Positions 1 to 6,623 of a stretch of DNA of 12,728 bases are shown here, piece after piece. Each line of letters starts with the position of its first letter. Position 1 is the first letter of the stretch. The notes under the pieces were generated by a model, which saw only the letters and a list, made by a program, of their open reading frames with translations, was not told the DNA's origin and did no database searches. Made by a program: the position numbers and the translations under genes. The DNA is from Akkermansiaceae bacterium (GTDB lineage Bacteria; Verrucomicrobiota; Verrucomicrobiia; Verrucomicrobiales; Akkermansiaceae), in NCBI GenBank assembly GCA_020627645.1, contig JAHDGN010000057.1:1-12728 (forward strand). Direction: 5' to 3'.

Positions 1-1
1 G

Positions 2-745
2 GTGTCGAGATTTGTGAGGGGGTATGGGGAGTCGGGGCTGGAGGTTTTGCGGATGGGGGGGATGGAGGAGTTGAAGGGGGTGTCGGAGGTGATCGAGCGG
101 GGGATTTCGGCCGTGGTTATTGAGCCATTAGTTCAAGGGGTGAATCAGATGCGGATGTGGCCGAAAGGGATGTTGCGAGAGTTGAGGGAGTGGACTTGGG
201 AGAGGGGAATTCATTTGATTTTGGATGAGGTGATGACTGGTTTTGGGAGAACTGGGAAGATGTTTGCATGTGAACATGAGGAGGTGGTGCCTGATTTTTT
301 ATGTTTGGCAAAGGGATTGACAGGGGGAGTGATGCCTTTGGCGGCGACCCTGACCCGGGAAGAGATTTATGAGGGATTTAAAGGGGAAGGGAGGACCTTT
401 TATTATGGCCACAGTTATACTGGAAATGCTCTAGGGTGTGCGGCGGCCTTAGCTAGTTTGGAAGTCTTTGAAACCGAGAGGGTTTTGGCAGGTGTGGAGA
501 CGAAAGGGATGCTTTTAGAAGAGGGTTTGAAGGGAATGAATGGTTTGCGTCGGGTGGGCTTGATTGTGGCCTTTGAGGTCGACGGGAGTGGAGTGGAGTT
601 TTGTAGGAAATTGGCTGAGCAGGGGGTGTTGACCCGGCCGGTTTTGAATACGGTTGTGGTTATGCCACCATTAGTTATTTCTGAGGAACAGATTGAATTT
701 CTGGTAGATGTGATCAGGAAGGTGATGGGCGAGTGGGTGAAATGA
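2..745 (+). CDS. bioA: Adenosylmethionine-8-amino-7-oxononanoate aminotransferase, C-terminal part (5' truncated by window edge)
   Basis: This is a class III, PLP-dependent aminotransferase that converts 7-keto-8-aminopelargonate to 7,8-diaminopelargonate in cytoplasmic biotin synthesis. The visible 247 residues are the C-terminal part of a family that normally has about 430. Numbering from the first in-frame codon, EPLVQGVNQMRM (41-52) leads to LDEVMTGFGRTGK (74-86), whose Asp75 should contact the PLP pyridine nitrogen. CLAKGLTGG (101-109) contains the Schiff-base Lys104. GHSYTGN (136-142) is the form seen in BioA of Bacillus type and separates it from ornithine or GABA aminotransferases. 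A late TRPVLNTVVVMPPL (211-224) contains the substrate-side Arg212. The GTG at base 2 is only the first codon in the window, not the true start. The gene overlaps the next one by four bases (ATGA). Other biotin genes probably lie upstream, outside the window. Confidence 0.9.
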   Translation: MSRFVRGYGESGLEVLRMGGMEELKGVSEVIERGISAVVIEPLVQGVNQMRMWPKGMLRELREWTWERGIHLILDEVMTGFGRTGKMFACEHEEVVPDFLCLAKGLTGGVMPLAATLTREEIYEGFKGEGRTFYYGHSYTGNALGCAAALASLEVFETERVLAGVETKGMLLEEGLKGMNGLRRVGLIVAFEVDGSGVEFCRKLAEQGVLTRPVLNTVVVMPPLVISEEQIEFLVDVIRKVMGEWVK

Positions 746-1458
746 GAGGGTTTTGGATCTGTGTTTTTGGAGCTGCCTTGGTGTTGTCGGCAGCAATTTG
801 GTATTTATTGATTGACCGGGATGATGAGCGGTTGAGGGTTTATTGTGCAGTAGGTTTTGCTGACCAGGTTGGGGATTTGGCGAGGGAGTTTGAGAGAGAA
901 AGAGGAGTGAATGTCGAGTTGGTTTTTGGCGGTTCAGGGGCATTGGAGTCGCAGGTTCGTTTGGCAGGTGGCGATGTTTTTTTGCCGGCCGATGAGAGTT
1001 ATCTTGAATCCTTGGGGAATGAGTTCGTTCTTTCGAGTCAGGAGATTGGATGTTTAAGGGCGGGGTTCGTTGTCGCTAGGGGAAATCCATTGGGGTTGCG
1101 GGAGGTAGGGGATTTGACCCGTGGAGATGTGAAGATTTCGTTAGCAGATGAGTCAGCGTCGGTGGGGCGTTATGTTCGAGCGGTTTTGGAGGAGAAGGGG
1201 TGTTGGGGTGAGGTCAATCGGCGAGTGTTGGTAAAAAAGCCTACGGTTGGAAATGTGGTTGAAGATGTTGCGACGGGTGCGGTGGATGTCACGATTGCTT
1301 GGCGGAGGGTGGCAGAATTGTTCAAGGAGGTCGAATTTGTTGACTTGGAGGAGTTTGAGAAGAGAGAGCTGGTGGCTCGGATGGGGGTTTTACGAGTCAG
1401 TCGTCGGGTTCCCTTGGCCAGAGATTTTGTCACATTTGTCGTTGAGAGAATTCGCTGA
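742..1458 (+). CDS. modA: ModA-like molybdate/tungstate-binding protein, membrane-anchored
   Basis: This is a periplasmic solute-binding protein of the ModA family, which normally passes molybdate to a ModBC transporter. The start chosen is the ATG at 742, in a four-base ATGA overlap with bioA; a GTG at 733 would add three residues. The product is 238 residues, close to the usual 230-260. Residues 3-24 are one hydrophobic segment followed by DRDDER, with neither a lipobox Cys nor an AxA cleavage site, so an uncleaved N-terminal anchor facing the periplasm is likely. The binding domain starts at LRVYCAVG (31-38). FGGSGAL (62-68) is the usual oxyanion loop, GDVFLPADESYL (77-88) is typical of the family, and TVGNVVEDVATGAVDVTIAW (168-187) is the second-lobe ligand region. 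No modB or modC follows: the next gene is an esterase. The family is clear; the exact oxyanion is inferred. Confidence 0.82.
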   Translation: MRGFWICVFGAALVLSAAIWYLLIDRDDERLRVYCAVGFADQVGDLAREFERERGVNVELVFGGSGALESQVRLAGGDVFLPADESYLESLGNEFVLSSQEIGCLRAGFVVARGNPLGLREVGDLTRGDVKISLADESASVGRYVRAVLEEKGCWGEVNRRVLVKKPTVGNVVEDVATGAVDVTIAWRRVAELFKEVEFVDLEEFEKRELVARMGVLRVSRRVPLARDFVTFVVERIR

Positions 1459-1467
1459 GAGCTTGTT

Positions 1468-1484
1468 TTGGCGAAAGATTGGCC
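1468..1484 (+). promoter_or_regulatory. Possible sigma-54 (-24/-12) promoter for the SASA esterase
   Basis: The sequence TTGGCGAAAGATTGGCC has the GG (1470-1471), ten-base gap and GC (1482-1483) spacing required by sigma-54. It matches TGGC of the -24 box and TnGC of the -12 box only partly. It would start transcription near 1495, giving a leader of about 53 bases to the ATG at 1548. Chance matches are common in such G-rich DNA, so this is only a candidate. Confidence 0.22.
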
Positions 1485-1547
1485 GTTTTTTTTGAGTAGA
1501 AAATGGTGGGTTCATGGATTTTAGTCATGGGCGTGCCAAAGCATAGT

Positions 1548-3785
1548 ATGAAGGAGTTTTTGAAGTTGTTTCTGGGGAGTCTTTTGTGGGTGGGGGCTGG
1601 ATTTGGAAAAGTGGTTCCTGCTCAATTGCCCAAACCAGATGGCCAGCCTGGTAATATGGATAGGCCGGTTCAGGTTTATCTGCTGGCGGGTCAATCGAAT
1701 ATGGTTGGGATGGGTGACCTTAGGGGGGCTCGCAGCCTCTATGACGGAATTTTTTATGTGTCAGATCATTCGATCCCGAAGGGACCCATTTCGATCTATC
1801 GAGTGGGGAATTATGTGGTTGATCACTTGCAAGTGAAAGGCGTCAAGACAGGTGAGTTTGTTGCTCCTCAAAAAGGCGTTTATAAAGTTCACCTGGGACT
1901 CGGTGGGGCTGCGATAGGAGCAATCAAGGTTGATGGTCGCGAGGTTTATCGAAGAGAAAAGGGTGGTAAGGCTGTTTATCAGTTCGTCGAATTAGAAGCA
2001 GGTCAGAAGCTTGGTTTTGAGATTCAGTCGGACCAACAAGATGGGAGGTTTTGGATTCAAAAGACGGATATGATGGGGAACGGGGACTTGGAATCAGTGG
2101 TGATGCGGGATGGGATGTTTCCTTGGTTGCTTGATGGTGAGAAGAAGTGGTCTGTTAGGAAGGATGTGTTTTTTCAAGAGGCAAGGATTGCGAGGGATGG
2201 AAGGGGGTCACACTTGTCGGCGACTTCGAATGGGCGTTCGATCGGCCCGGAATTGGGTTTTGGTCATGTGTTGGGGGAATTCCATGACGAGCAGGTCTTG
2301 TTGATTAAGACAGCGATGGGAAATCGTTCGTTAGGATTTGATTTTCGTCCGCCATCGAGTGGTCGGAAGGATTTGAATAATAAATTTGAGTCGCTGGAAT
2401 ATCGGTTGATGGTGGATGGGATTAAAAAAACCTTGGCCAAAATTGAGAAAGTTGTTCCAGGTTATCGAGGGCAGGGTTATGAATTAGCTGGTTTTGTATG
2501 GTTTCAGGGGCACAAGGATGGAGGGAGTCCTGAGGGCGTTGCCGAGTACGAAAAGCACTTGGTTCATCTCATTCAAGATGTCAGGAAAGAGTTTCAAGTT
2601 CCTCAGTTGCCAGTGGCGGTGGCTACTATTGGTTTTGATGGTGAAAAAATGGGAGAGAATTATTTGGGCATTCTGAAGGCCCAGATGGCGGTGGGTGATC
2701 CGAAGGTGCATCCTCAATTTTCTGGTTCTGTTGTTTCGGTTGATACCCGGCCATTCTGGCGAGAGGTCGTTGAGTCTCCTAAGAATGAGGGATATCATTA
2801 TCATCGAAATGCTGAAACATATTATCGTGTTGGAGATGCGTTGGGTCGAGCGATGGTTGGTTTAAAAGGGGGAGTGGCAGAAACTTTGCCACAGGGTGTG
2901 AGGTTGAAGTCTGTGGTTGCTACCTTGGGTCCTAATGCGACGGAGCAACAAAAAGTTGCCGCTAAAAAGGCGGTGGCTCCGATTGTATTGGATGGGATTA
3001 TCCCTAGTTACGTTGATCATCCAAGATGGACTGAGGTCCTGAGAGGGGAGGCTGCGGGGAGCCGGCCGAAGCGATCTAGTCAGTTCCTTCGGGGGGCGAC
3101 TTATGGTTTGGTCAACTGTTATCGAGAAGCAGGTGTTTCAGAATATGATTGGAAAGTGTTTGGTCGTGATTGGCGGGATCAGGAGTGGAGCTATCTGAGT
3201 TTTGACCCGAGTGAGAAATCACAGAAGCCGGCTGGGCAAAAATTTCGTGTGATTAAGTTCCCGCAGGGGGCTGAAAATTGGATGGCGCCTGATTTTGACG
3301 CAGTGCGATTGGGTTGGAAGAGAGGGTTGCCCCCATTTGGTCAGAAAGGTGGGGAGTTGGTGCCTTTGAGAACTTGTTCGAGGGTGATTGGAGGGTGTGG
3401 GTGTGGCGAGAAGCCCAGAACTTTGTGGGAGAAGGAAGTCATTGCGATTCGAGGGACTTTTCAAATTCCAAAGTTGAAAGAAAATCATCGGTATCGATTG
3501 GTGGTTGGTGGGAGTAATCATGTGTTCGCGGGGGAGGGATTTGAAATTTTTGTGAATGGGAAGAGTTTTGCGAAATCAGCTCACGGAGTTTCTCGGCGAC
3601 AGGGTGGACAACCAAGGGGGGGGATGGTTTTTGAAGATGTTAGAGCAGAATTCGACAGTGGCGAAGTTACGGTCGCGGTTTATTCTTTTTTGCGAGAGAA
3701 CCGGGGAGTGAAGGAGGGGCACCTTACGGTGTGGATGGAGGAGCAAAAATTGCCTCAAGTCTTGTTGGATTTGGTCAAAAAATAG
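1548..3785 (+). CDS. Secreted SASA-domain (sialate O-acetylesterase-like) carbohydrate esterase with extra beta-rich regions
   Basis: This is a predicted exported SGNH-type esterase of the SASA family (sialic-acid O-acetylesterase / CE6-like), which removes acetyl groups from sugars. The ATG at 1548 is preferred because it begins directly with a signal peptide (KEFLKLFLGSLLWVGAGFG). An ATG at 1503 in the same frame would put 15 residues before it. The product is 745 residues. Numbered from 1548, VQVYLLAGQSNM carries the GQSN block with the likely nucleophile Ser50. VWFQG (317-321) matches the family's W-x-QG block, and HYH (417-419) within a YHYHRNAETYYRVGDALG stretch probably supplies the catalytic His. 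About 160 residues with a beta-rich look (roughly 75-220) interrupt the esterase core after the GQSN block. Residues 455-745 form a long C-terminal region, including a CxxxxxxCxC cluster at Cys610/617/619 and a probable beta-sandwich, that I cannot name. Its substrate is unknown. Confidence 0.75.
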   Translation: MKEFLKLFLGSLLWVGAGFGKVVPAQLPKPDGQPGNMDRPVQVYLLAGQSNMVGMGDLRGARSLYDGIFYVSDHSIPKGPISIYRVGNYVVDHLQVKGVKTGEFVAPQKGVYKVHLGLGGAAIGAIKVDGREVYRREKGGKAVYQFVELEAGQKLGFEIQSDQQDGRFWIQKTDMMGNGDLESVVMRDGMFPWLLDGEKKWSVRKDVFFQEARIARDGRGSHLSATSNGRSIGPELGFGHVLGEFHDEQVLLIKTAMGNRSLGFDFRPPSSGRKDLNNKFESLEYRLMVDGIKKTLAKIEKVVPGYRGQGYELAGFVWFQGHKDGGSPEGVAEYEKHLVHLIQDVRKEFQVPQLPVAVATIGFDGEKMGENYLGILKAQMAVGDPKVHPQFSGSVVSVDTRPFWREVVESPKNEGYHYHRNAETYYRVGDALGRAMVGLKGGVAETLPQGVRLKSVVATLGPNATEQQKVAAKKAVAPIVLDGIIPSYVDHPRWTEVLRGEAAGSRPKRSSQFLRGATYGLVNCYREAGVSEYDWKVFGRDWRDQEWSYLSFDPSEKSQKPAGQKFRVIKFPQGAENWMAPDFDAVRLGWKRGLPPFGQKGGELVPLRTCSRVIGGCGCGEKPRTLWEKEVIAIRGTFQIPKLKENHRYRLVVGGSNHVFAGEGFEIFVNGKSFAKSAHGVSRRQGGQPRGGMVFEDVRAEFDSGEVTVAVYSFLRENRGVKEGHLTVWMEEQKLPQVLLDLVKK

Positions 3786-3796
3786 GTTTGATCATT

Positions 3797-3816
3797 ATCT
3801 CTGGGAGGGATTTTTT
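3797..3816 (+). terminator. Probable weak rho-independent terminator after the esterase gene
   Basis: ATCTCT (3797-3802) pairs with AGGGAT (3806-3811), including one G-T wobble, across a GGG loop, and six T residues end at 3816. The hairpin lies 12 bases after the esterase stop. Two TGATCA palindromes (3789-3794 and 3816-3821) flank it and could extend the stem with internal loops. The stem is short, so termination may be partial. Confidence 0.5.
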
Positions 3817-3872
3817 GATCAGAGGCGAATTCGGTTCGATTTGATGGTTGGTTCAGGTTATGAATGTAGGGA

Positions 3873-5237
3873 ATGGGTGTTCATTCTTTGAGTTTGTTGG
3901 CGGCTGATGATGATGCTGTCGTTCGATCTTTGGTAGCGAGATTTGGTGAAAGGGCTGGTTTTCGAGTTCAAGTTGCCGGTGGAGGTGTTGAACTCTTGGA
4001 AAAGATGGATGATGAGGTTGATGTGGTCTTGTTGGATTTGAGTATGCCTAAGCCTGATGGGTTTGAGTGTTTGGCAATTCTCAGCGAAAAATATCCTGGG
4101 GTTCCGGCGGTGGTATTGAGTGGTGATCACGAGGCGGAGAACGCGGTCAAGGCAATGAAACTCGGCGCGGTTGATTATGTGACAAAACCTTTTGACGGAG
4201 ATGAGTTGGTTGCGGTGTTGCAGAACGCATTTCGTTTGAGAAAAACTCTGAGAGAGAACGAGGAACTTAAAGAGACGATTGGAGGTGGTGGTCCTAAGGT
4301 GCAATTGGTTGCTGAGTCGGTGGCCATGGAGGAGGTCATTCATCGGGCTCGCAAGGTTGCTGAATTAGATTCGACCGTTCTATTGACTGGAGAGAGTGGG
4401 GTGGGGAAGGGGATGTTGGCACGATTTATTCATGAATCTGACAAGGGAGATGGGAAACCCTTTGTGACGGTGAGTTGCCCGGCGGTGCCTCGGGAATTAT
4501 TGGAGAGTGAATTGTTTGGACATGAGAAAGGAGCGTTTACTGGTGCGGTGAAGAGGCGGATTGGAAAAGTTGAGGCTGCTTGTGGGGGAACTTTATTTTT
4601 GGATGAGGTGGGTGAGCTGCCGATGGAGTTGCAGTCGAAATTGTTGAGTGTGTTGCAGGATCGTGAGTTTCAAAGAGTTGGTGGCGAGCAGGTGATTCAA
4701 GCTGATGTTCGAGTAATCGCGGCAACTAATGTTGATTTTTCGAAAAAAATTAGGGAAGGAAGTTTTCGTGAAGATCTTTATTTTCGGCTCAGCGTGATCC
4801 CGATTGAGGTTCCTCCGTTGAGAGATCGCTTAGAGGGATTGAATTTATTGGTTGGAGCTTTGTTGGAAAAGGTTGCGGGTCGGATTGGCCAAAAAGTGGT
4901 CGTTTCGGATGAGGCGTTATCAAAAATGAGGACTTATCATTGGCCAGGGAATGTGAGGCAGTTGGAAAATGAGCTAGAGAGGGCGGCGGCGTTTTGTGAA
5001 CAGGGAATGATTGAACCAAAGGATCTCATGATGGATTGCGAAGTGGAGTCCACTGGATTGGCGAATGAGGGAGGGGGGCTTCAACAAATTGGTTCAATCT
5101 CTTTTGCGGAGATCGAAAAATTGGCGATTGAGAAAACTTTGAAACATTGTGAAGGGAACAAGGCAAAAGCTGCGAGGGTTTTGGAGATTTCAGAGAAGTC
5201 GATTTATAATAAAATGAAACGGTTGGGAATTCACTGA
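3873..5237 (+). CDS. NtrC-family sigma-54-dependent response regulator
   Basis: This is a phosphorylation-controlled activator that binds enhancer-like sites and uses ATP hydrolysis to open sigma-54 RNA polymerase complexes. At 454 residues it is of normal NtrC length and has all three domains. The receiver (about 5-120) has acidic residues Asp12-14, phospho-acceptor Asp55 in VVLLDLSMPKPDG, Ser83 and Lys105. The AAA+ domain (about 145-370) has Walker A GESGVGKG (173-180), an intact GAFTGA sigma-54 contact loop (220-225), Walker B GTLFLDEV (239-246), an arginine-finger region FREDLYFRL (298-306) and sensor II WPGNVRQLEN (357-366). The Fis-type helix-turn-helix is at about 409-453. No histidine kinase gene adjoins it, so its partner is unknown. 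It begins 87 bases after the esterase, beyond a probable terminator. Its stop overlaps the convergent propeller gene by seven bases. Its targets are unknown; the flanking envelope genes are possible. Confidence 0.93.
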   Translation: MGVHSLSLLAADDDAVVRSLVARFGERAGFRVQVAGGGVELLEKMDDEVDVVLLDLSMPKPDGFECLAILSEKYPGVPAVVLSGDHEAENAVKAMKLGAVDYVTKPFDGDELVAVLQNAFRLRKTLRENEELKETIGGGGPKVQLVAESVAMEEVIHRARKVAELDSTVLLTGESGVGKGMLARFIHESDKGDGKPFVTVSCPAVPRELLESELFGHEKGAFTGAVKRRIGKVEAACGGTLFLDEVGELPMELQSKLLSVLQDREFQRVGGEQVIQADVRVIAATNVDFSKKIREGSFREDLYFRLSVIPIEVPPLRDRLEGLNLLVGALLEKVAGRIGQKVVVSDEALSKMRTYHWPGNVRQLENELERAAAFCEQGMIEPKDLMMDCEVESTGLANEGGGLQQIGSISFAEIEKLAIEKTLKHCEGNKAKAARVLEISEKSIYNKMKRLGIH

Positions 5238-6583
5238 GAGAGTGGAGTTACTCGGTAAAATTGTTTAGGTGTTGATGGAGTGAGGCTGATGTTGTGGGAA
5301 GTGAGGGGCGTTGAAGGGATCCAGGTTTGCCAGGTCTCGAGGTCTGTTGATGTTTCGATCTGGTAGTTTGAGATGTTGTCGAGGGGATTCCAGGATAGGA
5401 GGAGGGCGTTTCCGGAATTTTCGAGAGTTACTGAGAGTTCTTGGGAAGGTGTCCTAATGGGTAGATAGATCGCAGTTCCCGAGGAGCTTCCTAAGTCATC
5501 GTCTTTTGGAGTTCCAATCAGGGCGGCTTCTGAAGAAAGGGAAACAGAGAAGCCGAAAAGGTCGGCGTTGGCGGGGTTGGGGTGGGTGAAGGAGGTGATC
5601 AGGTTTGTGTCTAAATCAAATAGGTAGACTTTCCCTGAGTCAGTTGCAGCGTGGTGGAAACTATGAGCTGCGATGAGGATTAGGTTCGATTTGATCGAGA
5701 GAGCTTCGCCGAATTTGTCACCAGCTTGCGAGTCTGGCGCTGAAATTGTGATTGGGGTTTCGGGGGTGTTCAGATCGAATAAGAAGACGAGTCCGGTAGA
5801 ATTTGCCTCTGGAGCGCCGACGATGAGGTTGTTTCCTTCGAGATCAACGGAGGCACCAAAGACGGCTCCGATTGTAGTGGAGGGGGAGGAAAATTGGTGA
5901 AGGAGGTTTCCGGTCAGAGAGAACACGTATGCTGACCCCGTATTTTCGATAGCAGAGTCTCGAAAGGGTGATCCAACAGCGACTTGATTTCCAGAGATTG
6001 AAACGCTGGCGCCAAATTGATCAAAATCGTTTGGGGATGGAGGTGTGATCGTGATGGAGTCATTGTTATCGATGTTGAATAAAAAGACGCTACCTCCTTC
6101 ATTGGCAACCTTGTCAGAAAGCCAAGCCCCGATGGCAATGTTTCCGTTGTCGATGGAGACTGAGTGACCGAATTGGTTTCCTTCGTCTGGTTCGGGAGAG
6201 GTAATTTTTTTAACGAGTGATCCATCTAAGAGGTTGTAAAGAAAGGCCGCTCCAGCATTTGTCCCAAATTCATCGTCGTTGCGTGAGCCTATGATGATGA
6301 GGTGACCATCGAGGTCGAGTGCGTTTCCGAATTGGTTGTTGGTGTAAGGGAGGGGAGGGGTGATCTTTCGGATAAAACTCCCTGTGGTTGCCGAATAGAT
6401 ATTTACAGCCCCTGAGTTGGAACCAGAGTCATCATCTCGTGGTGAGGCGATGGCGAGGTATTGGGAGTTGGATGCGACCGCTGACCCTGCTTGATCAAAG
6501 GCTGCTCCGTCAGGAGCTGTGATCACGGTCGCATGCGGTGTGATCGTTAGGAAACTAAGGGTAGCCAGAATCAATCGTTTCAT
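5231..6583 (-). CDS. Secreted seven-blade FG-GAP beta-propeller protein with C-terminal fibronectin-like domain
   Basis: The start chosen is the ATG at 6583, because MKRLILATLSFLTITPHA reads as a signal peptide. The same frame stays open to 6850, but that would overlap the end of the upstream gene. The product has 450 residues. After the signal peptide come seven repeats of about 45-55 residues (starting near 20, 74, 128, 177, 231, 278 and 331). Each has a form of the FG-GAP pattern: a loop ending in QFG or KFG, a beta strand, then IGS/VGAP and a Ser/Gly-Asp-rich turn such as DDDSGSNSG (50-58) or DDDLGSSSG (361-369). Such turns often bind calcium in integrin-like propellers. Seven units are enough to close a propeller. 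Residues 382-446 (LLLSWNP ... ISNYQIETSTDLETW ... FYRV) resemble a fibronectin-III-like tail. It follows the 1151-residue gene by 40 bases on the same strand, so co-transcription is likely. Ligand and location (periplasm or surface) are unknown. Confidence 0.85.
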   Translation of the reverse strand: MKRLILATLSFLTITPHATVITAPDGAAFDQAGSAVASNSQYLAIASPRDDDSGSNSGAVNIYSATTGSFIRKITPPLPYTNNQFGNALDLDGHLIIIGSRNDDEFGTNAGAAFLYNLLDGSLVKKITSPEPDEGNQFGHSVSIDNGNIAIGAWLSDKVANEGGSVFLFNIDNNDSITITPPSPNDFDQFGASVSISGNQVAVGSPFRDSAIENTGSAYVFSLTGNLLHQFSSPSTTIGAVFGASVDLEGNNLIVGAPEANSTGLVFLFDLNTPETPITISAPDSQAGDKFGEALSIKSNLILIAAHSFHHAATDSGKVYLFDLDTNLITSFTHPNPANADLFGFSVSLSSEAALIGTPKDDDLGSSSGTAIYLPIRTPSQELSVTLENSGNALLLSWNPLDNISNYQIETSTDLETWQTWIPSTPLTSHNISLTPSTPKQFYRVTPLSQ

Positions 6584-6623
6584 GGGTCTATTACCATACA
6601 GGAGGAAGAAGGAGTTTGTCATC

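Noticed and set aside
2..4. GTG at base 2 as the start of the first gene
   Set aside because: The family is about 430 residues and the visible part begins in the middle of the aminotransferase fold, so the true start lies outside the window.
1469..1493. Rho-independent terminator after modA (eight T residues at 1486-1493)
   Set aside because: Only three or four base pairs (TGGC/GCCG) can form before the T-tract, too weak for a terminator. The T-tract alone is not enough.
1247..1495. 82-residue + strand frame overlapping the end of modA
   Set aside because: It is the +1 shadow of the ModA ligand-binding region and has a Trp-rich composition typical of G-rich DNA read out of frame.
3858..4343. 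161-residue open frame antisense to the activator gene
   Set aside because: It has no recognisable motif and lies opposite a perfect receiver domain. It is explained by base composition.
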